In this document: positions 24,388 through 35,852 of the stretch, piece after piece | Layout of the letters: every line of letters begins with the position of its first letter | Position numbering within the stretch: the stretch's first letter is position 1 | Made by a program: the position numbers and the translations under genes | DNA from: Chimonanthus salicifolius | Taxonomy: Eukaryota; Streptophyta; Magnoliopsida; Laurales; Calycanthaceae | DNA: 64,000 nucleotides | Direction of reading: 5' to 3' | Assembly (NCBI GenBank): GCA_013350335.1 | Contig: CM023532.1 | Location: 93,555,064-93,619,063, forward strand | The notes under the pieces: model-generated | What the model was told of the DNA's origin: nothing | Seen by the model: only the letters and a program-made list of their open reading frames with translations | Databases searched by the model: none

Positions 24388-24882
24388 CTATGGAGGAGAA
24401 ATCGTAGTATTCAGCTGTCCCGATTCTATCGGAGTAGGTGCCTTTCCTGTCGGGTCATGTGCTCTAGGTCCTTGTGGCTGAGCTGATCGAGTTGGATGAC
24501 GGAAGGAACCCCTGAAGTGAGAAGATTTATAGTTCCGAGGACACTCTCTTTTGAAATGCCCCTGCTGACCACACTGGAAACAGGAACTTCCAGTAGAGGC
24601 TGAAGGTCTCCAAAAGTTGGGTCTGAATCTTTTGTGAGGGCGAAATGCATTTCCCCTACCCTGACCTCTTTGGTCCCGTGTTTCATTTCCGTTCAAGAGT
24701 TGTTGTAAAACCGTAGTGATTATAGCTTGCACTAAGTTTTGTAGCTCGGGGGTTATCACTGGACTATTCACGCTATTCTGCGCTTCCTCTTGATGAGGTG
24801 ACTGTACCTCTTCCTCCGGATGAGGCTGTTGTACTCCTTCTTCCACACATGGGTCATGTTGGGTTCTTCTCTTCGAAGGCAT
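24388..24882 (-). CDS. gag: Deleted gag of element A, CCHC zinc knuckle kept
   Basis: This is a 164-residue open frame starting MPSKRRTQHDP. The N-terminus (acidic, glutamine-rich, then a helix PELQNLVQAIITTVLQQL) and the C-terminal basic region with the zinc knuckle [14 protein letters not shown] match F's gag. F's residues from about 75 to 258, the capsid-like Retrotrans_gag core, are missing, and the deletion keeps the reading frame. The product, if made, could bind nucleic acid but probably could not form particles alone. The frame then runs into the decayed protease region. The start fits because the leader directly before it (GACTTAGGAAA) matches F's leader before its gag ATG. Confidence 0.8.
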   Translation of the reverse strand: MPSKRRTQHDPCVEEGVQQPHPEEEVQSPHQEEAQNSVNSPVITPELQNLVQAIITTVLQQLLNGNETRDQRGQGRGNAFRPHKRFRPNFWRPSASTGSSCFQCGQQGHFKRECPRNYKSSHFRGSFRHPTRSAQPQGPRAHDPTGKAPTPIESGQLNTTISPP

Positions 24883-25083
24883 TTTCCTAAGTCATAAAAA
24901 AGCCATTTATTGGCTTAGTTCCTTCATAAATTCGTAAGTTGCATACTTCCTTAAAAAGTCATTCAAACTTCTATCATAATACAAAGGTTGGCAGGGTTAA
25001 AATAAACCCTTCAATTAACAAAATGTACCCACAACCCTTACAAAATAACCCTCTTTGAATGACCTTTCTTACTACTCCCCAGT

Positions 25084-25599
25084 CTAGTCTTCCGTAGAAG
25101 ACCCTGCATCATCCTCAAACACAAAGGAACTGTCAGGGCACGACATCGACATGTGACCCAGTACTCCACCTGTCAAACAAGGTATTATCCATGGTCCTCC
25201 AATATAAGGACAGTTAGTCCTTTCTTTCCCGTGTCCATGTAGTCCACAAACCGGGCATACCACTTCAAGAGGGTAGGGGCAGTATGTGCAGTTGTGCCCA
25301 ACCTGGTTGCACAACTCGCACATATAATCGGGTTCTATTGCCCCTACTGACTCTCTTATCATCTGAAAGTCTTCCATATTCTCTTCAGGAAGAGATGCTA
25401 AATCTTATTCATCTTCCTTAGGAGGTCCCTCTTGAAAGTCCATGCTAACTTCTATGCTGGAAGCAGACACCAAATCTATGGGACAGCTAGGGGTTCCCTT
25501 ATTCCATAATTCCATATACTCCACGTCACTTGACATATCTGTATCATAGAATACAAATAGAATACAAAAATCATCAACAGCAGTTTCCAATAAAACCAA
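25084..25599 (-). pseudogene. Captured three-zinc-knuckle ORF in the leader of A
   Basis: Read on the minus strand, one frame runs from about 25599 to the stop at 25084, broken only by a TAA at 25405-25407. It encodes an acidic N-terminal part and then three CCHC-like knuckles: CELCNQVGHNCTYC, CPVCGLHGHGKERTNC, and a third, CLTGGVLGHMSMSC, whose second cysteine is replaced by glycine; it ends with an acidic tail. It is not part of gag or pol: element F has nothing like it between PBS and gag. A pyrimidine-rich stretch and ATACAG lie just before an ATG (MSSDVEYMEL), resembling a splice acceptor. The likely origin is a host zinc-knuckle gene taken up by the element. The exact source and the functional state are unknown. 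Confidence 0.65.
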
Positions 25600-26311
25600 T
25601 CTAGGTTTTTGGGGAATTTCTTATGTATAGCACAATGTATTTTGGGTGAAATTTCCAAATTGGCACACTTAGTTTTGGAAATTTTTTTCCTAAGTATCAA
25701 TGTTTGCTCCATTTGGTGAGATCGGGGAAATTTTCCTACGTTTGATAAATCCATCATTGTTCCATCAATTTGGGGAAAATCTAGATTTGTTTTCTCATTT
25801 TGGGGGAAATCACCAAATAATCATACTTAGTTTTGGGGAAATTTCTCATGCATAGTACAATGTATTTTGTTTGGGGGAAGTTGCCAAATAAGCACACTTG
25901 GTTTTCCTTTGTTTCCGGGGGGGGGGGGGGGGGGGGGGGTCTCTAAATTCCTATTGTTTGTTGTTCAATTGGGGATACTGGGGAAATACATCCTACTTTG
26001 CTATGGTTGGTAAATCTACTACTGTTTCATCAATTTGGGGGGGGGGGGAGGGTTTTCTCATTTCTGGGGAAGTAAACCCTATCTTGCTATGTTTGATAAT
26101 TCCAACTTAGATTGATTGTTCTTCCCTTGCTATCATTCCTTTTCGTCAAATGTTGTTCTCATATTGAACGCTTCAGTTTGAGTCAATCGAAGTAAATTAA
26201 CCCGGCCCACGTGCAGCGGACTCTAAAGAGTCGGTCAGTTGGGATTCTTAGCTGTCAGTGAAACATGCAACCGTCTTAACCTTACTTCGAGAGATTCATT
26301 CTTCCGATTTT
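25600..26311 (-). other. 5' leader of element A with iterated TTCCCC motifs
   Basis: This lies between the PBS and the captured ORF. On the minus strand it carries about ten copies of a motif close to TTTCCCCAAA (plus-strand GGGGAAAT around 25612, 25731, 25770, 25800, 25833, 25983 and others). It includes a run of 23 G at 25917-25939 and another long G run near 26037. The part next to the PBS (26100-26311) matches F's leader at 60421-60640. It is probably the RNA packaging region. Confidence 0.65.
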
Positions 26312-26323
26312 GCTCTGATACCA
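26312..26323 (-). other. Primer-binding site of element A
   Basis: The minus strand reads TGGTATCAGAGC, complementary to the 3' end of plant initiator tRNA-Met. It lies two bases inside the 5' LTR end at 26326, the same spacing as in F. It fixes the orientation of A. Confidence 0.95.
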
Positions 26324-26970
26324 ACTGTAAAGCCCGCCCCTTTTCACCGAAATCAGAGTCTATTTTTTTTTTTGAAATAACAAGTGACAAATGGCGCGGA
26401 CATCACGACGCGAGTTAAGTCCGAGCTTCTAAAGCCCGACCCTTAACTAGCCAACCTTACGTGCGTGTGGAACGAAGTCCACGAGAACGGTTCACACGTA
26501 GACGTAAGCTCGCAGAATATAACTTAATGCGGAACATTATAATAGAGACTATCCTACCAGTTTTAGATAGCAAGGAAGTACGGCGCTTAAATTCATAATT
26601 ATATCTCAAAATGATAATGTCCAAAGTAAAATCCAAACCACAGTAAGTAATCTAAATTATTACATTCCGACGAGCTAAGCTATTCAAATTACATTTCCAA
26701 AATAAATTAAATAAACTAAGTAGTCCGCTTCCCCAAGCTCCTAAGCTTGACTCCTGTCTCGTCCTTCGTTTCCGCCATCTCCTGCGTCATCAGCTAGGGT
26801 AGAAGTAGGGCATTAGACAACGCGCCCAGTAGGACTCTGAGTGGGGCTAACACATGGATTAGTGATAACAAGCACACATGTATAATATAATGAAAACCAT
26901 CAAATGAATGCCATGCCATGGGTGTTTTATGTCATGTGTCCCACCCATCATCCATACCATCATGCTGCCA

Positions 26971-27340
26971 TATCCCCCTTGACGGAAAAAACCTCATCAA
27001 TATATAAACAATCACAAAACATCCCCTTTGACGGCAAAACCTCGTCAAGATATAAACAATCACAAATCATCCCCTTTGACGGCAAAACCTCGTCAAGATA
27101 TAAACAATCACAAATCATCCCCCTGGACGGTAAAACCTCTTCCAGATGAAAACAATCACAAATCATCCCCCTTGACGGCAAAACCTTGTCAAGATATAAA
27201 CAATCACAAATCATCCCCCTGGACGGCAAAACCTCGTCCAAATATAAACAATCACAAATCATCCCCCTGGACTGCAAAACCTCGTCCAGATATAAACAAT
27301 CACAAATCATCCCCCTTGACGGCAAAACCTCGTCAAGGTG
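26971..27340 (-). repeat. 48-bp minisatellite in A's 5' LTR
   Basis: There are eight units in the same order of stem types as in A's other LTR (6425-6800), as expected for paired LTRs. The CTGGACG/CGTCCAG type is at units 4, 6 and 7. Single-arm differences are unit 4 right arm CTTCCAG and unit 1 right arm CATCAAT. Confidence 0.95.
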
Positions 27341-29390
27341 TCCCCATGTTTGCTTCTCGGTCGGCCTGATGGAGCATGGACTCCGGTTTCTTTATTTTCA
27401 TCCTTCCTATGCCATATCCCTCCCATGTCATGCATGAGATGTAGATGCCATATGCCATGTAATATATATGATAGCACAAACCATGGCATTTAAAATCCCA
27501 TCAATAAAATATATAATTTGATTATCAAAAATAGATCAAGCAAAGCATCAATATACACATCATAGCCTTAAAACCCATCTTAAAACAATCATATGCTTAC
27601 CAAAATAAATCAAGGACAAAACCCATACATAACACATAATCCATGGCTTACAAAAAGGTAGGAATCCTACCGAATACCGACTAGCGTCCTTTTTCGTTTC
27701 CGCTCGATAATCCGGTCACTGATACGCGCACCGCTTGTGATCAGTCCCTATTTTATCATATCTAAGTGCATTATCCAAGCCTTAGTGGGGTTCGGCCATA
27801 TACCATGGCCGAACCTCACTATGTAGTTCTGTGGGTCCCATTTAATCTATCAAATATTTAAATCCCATGAGTCTAAAAACCAGCCACCCTAGGCTTCATT
27901 TAACCATACATAAGGTCATCTTTAAAACACCTAAGTTCATGATTAATCTCCATGAGATTCTTGAATTTGGCCATTATTTACGATTTTGCCACTACTCCTC
28001 CATGGTTAGGTTCTCATTTCATTTCTCCATTCTTAGGCCATAATTGATCCATAATCTTGGATCCATTAATGACTCACCAATCATGAGATACAACCATTAA
28101 AAATCAGCCACTATCTTAACCTAATTCCCATTAATTAAAGCATATTCATAGACCTTAATCTTAGCCTATCCATTGGTTCACAAAATGGGTCCATTGATGT
28201 CTCATTAACCATGACATAACAACACTAGAAATCAGCCATTTAATTAACTTAATCTCCATTCATTTAAACACATACATAACCCCATACTTAGCCCATTAAG
28301 TGGCTCATAAAAATGGGTCATGGGTTTGGCCATACACCATGGCCGAACCCATGATGTTAATTTCCTTATTTCTCTTGGATCTTTTCCCACATTTTTGATC
28401 CACATCTTAGATCCCTTAATGCCTTACCACTTCATGTCATAGGATCTTTAAAATCAGCCCCTTTAATTAACATTAGGCTCACTTTCTTGAGTCCATCAAA
28501 ACTACCAACATTCCCCATTATTTTTCCCTATTTACATATCCATTAAAATTATGAATACATTACCATAGGGTTCATCATTCATTGGTGACATTTAAGACCA
28601 TAAGACATTAACCTTCATCCATGGATTCCTTCATTTAAAAACCCCTTTCAAAATTACTATCATTCTTTCATTTAAAACTTTAAAAATCATTAACCACTTA
28701 ACATAGCCTCCATTCTCTAACCACATTAAAATTCTAACACCATCACCATAAGTTCATGGTCCATCATTCATTCATGCCTTTTAATGTAACATCCCGCCCT
28801 TTTCGATAATTTCAGAGTCTATTTTTTTTTTCTAAGTTATAATAAAACATCGAAAGAGAGCGGGCGGCGTCACGACGCGAGTTAAGTTCAGACTACCCAA
28901 GTCTGAACCTTAACTGGCCACCCATGTGTACATGGAAGAGACCATGATTACGAATCACACATGGAACTAACATCAACATGCGGAATAACCTAGATTAATT
29001 GCGGAATAGAAAGACCAGATAGCAAGTAACAGTCTTAAACATTATTCAACATAGATCAACCATCCAAATGTTATCAACCTAATCAAACCATAGCAAGTAG
29101 TGAATTATTACATGTCCAACAAAAGTATTCAAATGACAGTAATATAAAGCAATCCAATCCATCATTCAAGCGCTTAGGCTTGGCTCCCCTCCCGGTCAAC
29201 GACCTTTCCTTTCCCTTTACTTGTACCTGCAATCTCCTCTGAGGATAGAATTAGGGCGTTAGATCAACGCGCCCAGTAGGTTCCCGAATCAGGGCTACCA
29301 CATGTCAGCATATAAAACATGCATATATATCATAATACATGATCATTAAAAACAGTTAAAAACAATGCTATGAAATATGCACATGCAATG

Positions 29391-29640
29391 GGCATCCCCC
29401 ATTATGTACTTTCATAGCCATCACTCGACGTGCCTTGCACCGACAAGGTAAATTACAACACACTTTCATCTCTTCTATGTACATACAATGAGCAACCCCC
29501 ATCATGTACATTTGTAGCCATCACTTGACGTGCCTTGCACCGACAAGGTAAATTATAACACACTTTCATCTTTTCAATAAAATATGTACATGCAATGAGC
29601 AACCCCCATCATGTACATTTGTAGCCATCACTGTAGAACT
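29391..29640 (-). repeat. Tandem array of about 115 bp in family II LTR
   Basis: Two and a half units, each with a box CGACGTGCCTTGCACCGAC that can fold (CTTG...CAAG, CG...CG, TGC...GCA). It sits where the other LTRs have their CTTGACG arrays, so it looks like the diverged counterpart, with hairpin capacity kept and the sequence changed. Confidence 0.8.
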
Positions 29641-30300
29641 TCATTCGTTATCCCATGTCTATGCATGAGATGCCAATGCCTGTATGCCATTTGTTAATGC
29701 ATAATATATCATTTGAAACACATATATTAAAACAAGAGTATCATAAGACAAACTGGGTAAAAACCGTGGTTACAAGTAGGTATGAAACCTACTGAAGAAT
29801 CACTTTAGTGTCTGTTCTTTCTTAGGCTTTATCCGGTCACCGCTCGCAGTCGTGCACCGTCACCGATATCCGTCACCTTATTCACATAAATCATGGACCA
29901 ACTTTTAATCCCTTAATTTATTTGATTCCCATTTTTGAGTCTAAGTCCACAAATACCAACTCATGGTTGTGACGTTTATTTACAAACATGCCATTGCTAC
30001 CAATACCTTGACTAAACTTTACAACTTACCCACAACCTTAACATGGTTCAGCCATGTTTTGGCCGACCAAATCAGCAAACATAATTCCATTTTTAATCAC
30101 ACCCACATCCATAATATGGCCCATGAAAACAGTCCATGGAGTTCGGCCATACACATGGCCGAACCCTTATGGTTCTTTGCTCAATAGTTTCCTTTATTTA
30201 AATACTAATTGGCTCTACCCCCTTAGCCATGTTAAGCCCATGGTTTAGCCAACCCATGGCCAACCCAAAATTAGTAACCTTATTACATAAAAACCTCCCA

Positions 30301-30667
30301 AAAACAGTCCACAAAGGTCTATGGTTTCCATGTCTTCCAACATGAAAACCAACCCTCTTTTACATGGGGTTCGGCCCTCCATGGTGGCCGAACCCAATGG
30401 CTATGTTTACTGTTTTTAAACCTCATATAAACATGTATAAACAATATATTAATATCAGGTTTTAACTCTCAAAGAAATCATCCAAAACAGTCCATAAAAA
30501 GTCTATGGTTTACATGTTTTTCCAACATGAAACCAACATTCTTTTACATGGGGTTCGGCCCTCCATGGTGGCCGAAACCAATGGCTATGTTTACTGTTTT
30601 TAAACCTCATATAAACATGTATAAACAGTATATTAATATCAGGTTTTAACTCTCAAAGAAATCATCC
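30301..30667 (-). repeat. 184-bp direct duplication in family II LTR
   Basis: The segment starting AAACAGTCCACAAAGGTC (about 30301) is repeated from about 30484, with the palindrome GGTTCGGCCCTCC...GGCCGAA included in both copies (30368 and 30552). The copies are nearly identical, so the duplication is young. Confidence 0.85.
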
Positions 30668-32212
30668 AAAAACCAACACCATATCATGGGATTCGGCCAT
30701 CCAAGATGGCCGATCCCCATGGTCCATCTTTTCCAATTTTACTCCACTGATTAGACCACATATCTTCAGCCTTTTCTGATATCCAAACCCATGTTTTAAC
30801 CCTCTTTAAGCATGTATTTTAAATCTTAATAAAATATGTAAAAACAGTCCCCAAATGGATGGTTTTAAATTTCAAAAACCATAACCATTAACTAACTCTT
30901 TTCATGGGGTTCGGCCACCCAAAGTGGCCGAACCCAATGGTTCATTTCATTTCTTTTTGACACCTTCTTCCATGGTTTAGGCCCTTGTCAAATTCGGCCA
31001 TGGTATGGCCAAATTATGACATGCAAATCCATGTTTTCAATCTTTCCAAAGTATGTATCTTAAACCTCTAAAATCAGTCCTATACTTGCATGGTTTAAGT
31101 CTTACAAAACCATCAAGATTAACCATAATATTTCATGAGGTTCGGCCATCCAAAGTGGCCGAACCCTATGTCCATGTTTTCCATCTAATTGAGCATAAAG
31201 GAATCATATTTTAACCCTTTGATAGATTTGACCATCACATGGCCAAATCATGTCTTATTTTACCCATTTTATTAACCATAAATCAATGGGAAAAACTTAC
31301 CACTTTCCTTTGCCTTTTGCTCTTGACTTTTAATCCTTGTTTCCTTAACTCCTTGCTGATTGTATGCTTGAATATTTGGTACCAAAAGCCTCTGCTGTTC
31401 CAGCCAAGAACACCAATTGAAGAGAGGGAGAAAGAGATGGGAACAATTGGGTTTCCTTTGACAAAAACGGCCAACCATGGGTGTTTATTGTTTTTTGTAG
31501 TTCAGCCCCAAAAACCTCTCAATTCCCTCATAACTTATTGCTCAAAACGGTGGGCATTGGGTGCCATCCAAGGCACCCCTTGGCAGCTACCAATGCAGCC
31601 ATTCAAATCCCCAAGCAACCCACCTCAAACCCATGCACTTATATTTAATATTTACCATGGAACTCACCAAAACAAGTCCCCAACGTGTGGGACTTGTTTT
31701 GGTTGGTTTGAGACCAGCTAAACTCTTCCAATTCCCCTTGGACTCACTGAATTTACAGTCCCTTGAGTTTCCATTTTGACTTACTCAACTCAAGGTATTT
31801 TTTATTCCAACCCAACTCATCACATTTAATTTATTTCATTTAATGCACATGAGTTAACTCACCTTTTGATTTAATTCCAACTCACCTCAGTCCCACTCAA
31901 CTGATTTGACTCGTGTTTGAGCTCCCTTGAGGGTTCACACGGTCAACAATAGTCAACTCGACCCGTTGGGTCCACTTTTAGCTCCTTGACCCGTTTTTGA
32001 CTCCATCACCCAATTATGGTATTTTGGTCATTTGTAAATGGTTTTCACATATGGATCAAGCCTACCCATTTCTTCTCCACTTGATTTCCAATCAACTAGG
32101 CTTAACCCCCTTTAATTTAAATTCACAAAATGGTCAAATCATCCATTTTGACCCGATGGGTCCCATTTGGGCCCTTTGACCCATTTAGCCATTTTTGACC
32201 CAAATGATGAAA

Positions 32213-32507
32213 ATTACCCAACCAATCAAACTTAACATTCATAATGTGCTCATATGATTTTAATTTGAGCAATGGGTCCCACTATTTCCTTACTTATCAT
32301 CACAAAATAATTAATTTAACAACTCAGGGGCATTTTGGTAATTTTCCACTTCATTGAGAAATTACCCATCCAATCAAACTTGACATTCATAATGTGCTCA
32401 TATGATCTTAATTTGAGCAATGGGCCCCACCATTTCCTTATTTAAAATCATATTTATTGAATTCACCAATCCAGGGGCATTTTCGTAATTATCCATTTCA
32501 TTGAGAA
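32213..32507 (-). repeat. 148-bp direct duplication at LTR edge
   Basis: ATTACCCAACCAATCAAACT at 32213 and ATTACCCATCCAATCAAACT at 32361 open two copies of about 148 bp at the sense-5' edge of the solo LTR. Both contain CAGGGGCATTTTGGTAATT or a close variant. They differ by several bases and a small indel. Confidence 0.85.
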
Positions 32508-34081
32508 ACTGGGGTGTTACATTTAAGGCCACAAAAATCATTCACATCTTCCATGAATTTCATCATAAAAACCCCTTTAAGAATTACCTACATTTAATCA
32601 TTAAAATCTTAAAACCCTAAATCATCCTCCATGGCTTCCATTCTTTATAAACCCTAATAAATCAATTAATCACCTACCATGGTTTTGACCTTAAAAACCC
32701 CATTCCAATTTACTTAATTACTCACCATGATTCTTTCCAAAAATTCCATACATCCATTGCTTAAATAATTTAATTACATAATGTCCTTAATCCATTTATT
32801 TTTTCTTAACCCTAATTTACCCATTAGGGTTTTGTCCATTTTTCATCCTTCCATGGGATGGATTTGAGATCCAAGGCCCATAATGTTTTGGCCACCACTA
32901 AATCTAAGAAATGGACCCCAAATCTTAAACCCTAAAAAAATCCAATCTCTTGTTTAGAAATACTTACAATCCGTCGGCTCCTCCGACTTTCTTTGCTCCC
33001 TTCGGACTCCTTGGCCTCCTCTCTTCTTCTTCCCCTTTGTTGGTCGGCTAGGATGCTTGATCAAGATGAAAAACCTCCAAGCTTGGGTTCGGCCATCATG
33101 GGGTGTGTTTGAGAGAGGGAGAGGAGAGGAGAGGATGGTGAGGAAGAAGATACTATGGCTTGATCTTGGAGTGATGGCCAAGCTTGGCTTCTTTCTTCTC
33201 TTCTTCTCTTTTTCTTCCAAGCTTTTCTTCTTCTTTCTCTTGGTGTGGGACGGCAATGTGGGAGAGCAAGAGAGGAAGAGAATGAGATAAGAATGGGATT
33301 TGAAAGATAAGATAAAAAAACAACACCTTTTGGTTTCTTAAACTTTACTCCACCATTAAGGCTTCCAACCACCAACATGGGATTTTTTTCATGCTTTATG
33401 CTTTATGCTTTATGGTTTATGGTGGTGGTTGGGATAAACCACCACCCAAGCCCAACGTTTTTGGCTTCTTAAGATGGAATAGTTTAGTTTTCCATCTTTT
33501 GACCCCTTTGACCACCTTTTGGATAGTTTAATTATTTAATTAATTAGATAATTAACTTAGGTTAATTAATTCCCACTTAATTTCCTTAAACCTCCTTGAT
33601 TCCTCTCCATTAATCCACATATGGTTGACCAAGTCAACCATGGTGTCCGGCCCCACCAATCATTTCTCCACACGTCACCTCACTTGGTGAGGTGGAGGTG
33701 GGTCCCAATCGGCCATGTCACCTTCGTCAATTCATCACTAACTTAGGTGATTTAATTTAATCCATTTTCAACTACTTGGATCACCATTGGGCCCATGGCC
33801 CAATTACATTCACCTCCTACCCATTTACCTTAGAGCTTAAATCATTTTGACCCATTGGGTCCCGGATGTGCATTGGGCCCAATTTGAACATCCTTGGCCC
33901 AATTGACCATCATTGACCCTTTAAATGAATTTAAATCAATCCATGGTCCATTGGGCCATACTTGGGCCTTTGTCCGATTTTTTGATCCATTTACCATCTA
34001 CTCCATCAAATTTCCCAATTTCCATCATTAAAATAAATAATAGCCACATTTTTATTGATTTAAAAATTCCGGGCTATTACA

Positions 34082-34086
34082 GGTTC
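34082..34086. repeat. Right target-site duplication of element A
   Basis: GGTTC here pairs with GGTTT at 5756-5760. It forms the first five bases of the palindrome GGTTCGGCCAT...ATGGCCGAACC at 34082-34108, so A inserted into an arm of this palindrome in the outer LTR. Confidence 0.8.
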
Positions 34087-35852
34087 GGCCATACATCATG
34101 GCCGAACCTCATCCAATCCTTTTGTAGTTCTCATGATCCACGTACATGGAAATCTAGGGTTTGGCCATACAAGGACCAAACCATGATCTTTGATTATATA
34201 CCTTATCTTAGACATGCATGAGGTCTTTAGCCATATATACATAATAATTAGGGTTCGGCCATGCAAGGGCCGAACCATGATCCTTGACCATTCTTCATGC
34301 TTAAGCCATATATACATAGTGTCCTTAGTAATCCATCATTTACATAACCTATCTTACCCCTTAGCAAGATTAGGGTTTTGTCCATTTTTTTCATCTTATT
34401 CCTTGGTTGGATTTTTAAATCCATAGCCCATAATATTTTGGCCAACTCCCCAATCCAAAATGGAATCCATGGTTTCCTTAACCTCCTTTAATTTATAAAT
34501 CATATCAAAGACTACTTACCAATTCCACGACCCCTCCGATTTATTTCGTTCCGCCTTGCTCCTCTACTTTTCTCCTTCCTTAGTCTTTTCTTTCTTTCTC
34601 CTTGATCTTCGGCCAAAGTGTGTGTTGCTTGAGAGGGAGAGGGTTCAAGATGAAAAATCCAAAGAGATGGTTCGGCCTTGGTGAAGGTTTGAGAGAGGGA
34701 GAGGAGGAGAGAATGTAAAAACCCTTAGGCCTTTCTTGTGTCTTGTGAGAGGGTCGGCCCTAGGGTTCTTGTGAGAGGGAGAGGAGTGAAGGTAGAAAAC
34801 TTCCCTTATTCAATGAGAAAGGGTCGGCCAAGAGTGGGAGGGAGAGATTGAGAAAGTGGATGAGATGGAAAGCTTCTTTCCATCTTGTCTAGGGTTTCCT
34901 TGGGTTAGACTCCACCCTCATCAATGTGGAGTCTTCCCCATGAGTCCTTTGACCAAACAAGGGAGTGCATGCTCTCCACATGGCGTACACCACCCTCTCC
35001 AATGGTTTTGGCTTGGGGGTTTGCATGAGATGGAACCACCACCTCTCCTTTGACCAACCATGGTGTTGCATGCCTCCACATGGCACATACCACCCTTCCA
35101 ACGGTTTTGGGCTTGGTGGTTTCCTTTGGTGGCTTGGTGGTTTGCATGAGATGGAACCCCCACCTCTCCTTTGACCAACCATGGTCTTGCATGCCTCCAC
35201 ATGGCACATACCACCCTTCCAACGATTTTGGTCTTGGTGGTTTCCATTAGATGGAAACCACCCACCCCTCCTTTGACTCACTCCATTTAAATAAAACTCA
35301 ACTCCTAACTTAAGCATTGATTTTATTTTCATTTAACTTAGGTGATTTAATTAAATAATTTAATTCCACTCACTACACTTAATCCTCTTTAATTCACCTT
35401 TGACTCACCCATGGTTGACCAAGTCAACCATGGTGGCCGGCCCCACTTGTGCCATAGTCCACACGCCACCTCACTTGATGAGGTGGAGTGGGACCCAACT
35501 TGGTTATGCCACTTGGATATTACCTCATACCTTTGCCACCTCACTTGATGAGGTGGACCCCATGCCTTTGATCTTAATTGGGTCCATGACCTGATTAAAT
35601 CCACTCCTTACCCATTTACCCTAATCATCAATCCATCTTGACCCATTGGGTCCCAATTGGGCATTTGACCCAATTGACCATTATTGATCCAATTAAATAT
35701 AATTAATCATATCCATGGTCCATTGGACCATACTTGGGCCATTGCCCCAACTTTGATCCATCTAACATCCATTCCAACTATAAATCTTAATTTTTAACAA
35801 TTAAAAATAAATACTAGCCAATAATTTATTGCATTAAAATCCTGCTATTACA

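Larger units (their letters stand above)
28785..32521 (-). mobile_element. Solo LTR (family II) in A's 5' LTR
   Basis: On the minus strand it runs from TGTAACACCCCAGTTTC to GGGCGGGATGTTACA, 3737 bp. The duplications TTTAA (28780-28784 and 32522-32526) are perfect. The empty site is visible in A's 3' LTR near 8245-8256 (TGCCTTTTAAGGCCAC). It carries ten or so GGTTCGGCCAT-type palindromes between 30140 and 31249, including diverged ones that still pair (AATTCGGCCAT with ATGGCCAAATT at 30991; GATTTG with CAAATC at 31225). It also has two internal tandem duplications and a 115-bp array. Confidence 0.95.
5761..34081 (-). mobile_element. Element A, composite Ty3/gypsy retrotransposon
   Basis: The 3' LTR starts at 5761 and the 5' LTR ends at 34081. 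Target duplications are GGTTT (5756-5760, one base changed) and GGTTC (34082-34086). Joining the flanks restores a GGGGTTCGGCCAT palindrome of the host LTR, which supports this pairing. The two LTRs align closely: I count about ten substitutions, mostly transitions, in the first 280 bp plus one indel. The interior is reduced to leader, captured segment, deleted gag and a protease remnant. It is interrupted by LTR C and fused by deletion to element B, so most of pol and the inner end of the 3' LTR are missing. Confidence 0.85.
26326..34081 (-). mobile_element. 5' LTR of element A, split by a solo LTR
   Basis: The LTR portions are 26326-28784 and 32527-34081, about 4.0 kb. On the minus strand it begins TGTAATAGCCCGGAATTTT and ends GGGGCGGGCTTTACA next to the PBS. 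It is colinear with 5761-12715 and contains the uninterrupted site for the solo LTR at 8457. Palindromes lie at 27789 and 28323, a 48-bp array at 26971-27340, a donor-like site in sense at 32967, the GGTGGTGGTT/AACCACCACC hairpin near 33421-33446, GTTGAC/GTCAAC near 33624 and CCACCTCA/TGAGGTGG near 33677. Confidence 0.9.
3401..35852 (-). mobile_element. Outer solo LTR, split by element A
   Basis: The LTR consists of 3401-5760 plus 34087-35852, about 4.1 kb once the insertion and one TSD copy are removed. On the minus strand it begins TGTAATAGCAGG and ends with GGGCGGAGTGTTACA. It is flanked by perfect 5-bp duplications CAGGG at 3396-3400 and 35853-35857, with no internal retrotransposon sequence next to either end, so it is a solo LTR left by LTR-LTR recombination. 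It shares the hairpin architecture of the other LTRs: GGTTCGGCCAT palindromes at 4853, 5464, 5673, 34082, 34158 and 34252; GTTGAC/GTCAAC and CCACCTCA/TGAGGTGG hairpins near 35410-35555; and a tandem array at 4028-4400. Confidence 0.9.

Noticed and set aside
25898..26110. Glycine-rich open frame
   Set aside because: Produced by the G23 run; it is antisense to A's leader.
30041..30073. Further GGTTCAGCCAT palindrome
   Set aside because: The right arm is too diverged (TTGGCCGACCAA) to count as an intact copy; kept only as a partial relic.
31239..31721. 160-codon open frame in solo LTR 28785-32521
   Set aside because: It lies antisense to the LTR leader and is not seen in related LTRs; no domain can be recognised.
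34889..35332. 147-, 114- and 105-codon overlapping open frames on the minus strand
   Set aside because: They overlap in all three frames over tandem-like sequence with GGTGGTTT hairpins in the outer LTR, and match no family; they are a composition effect.
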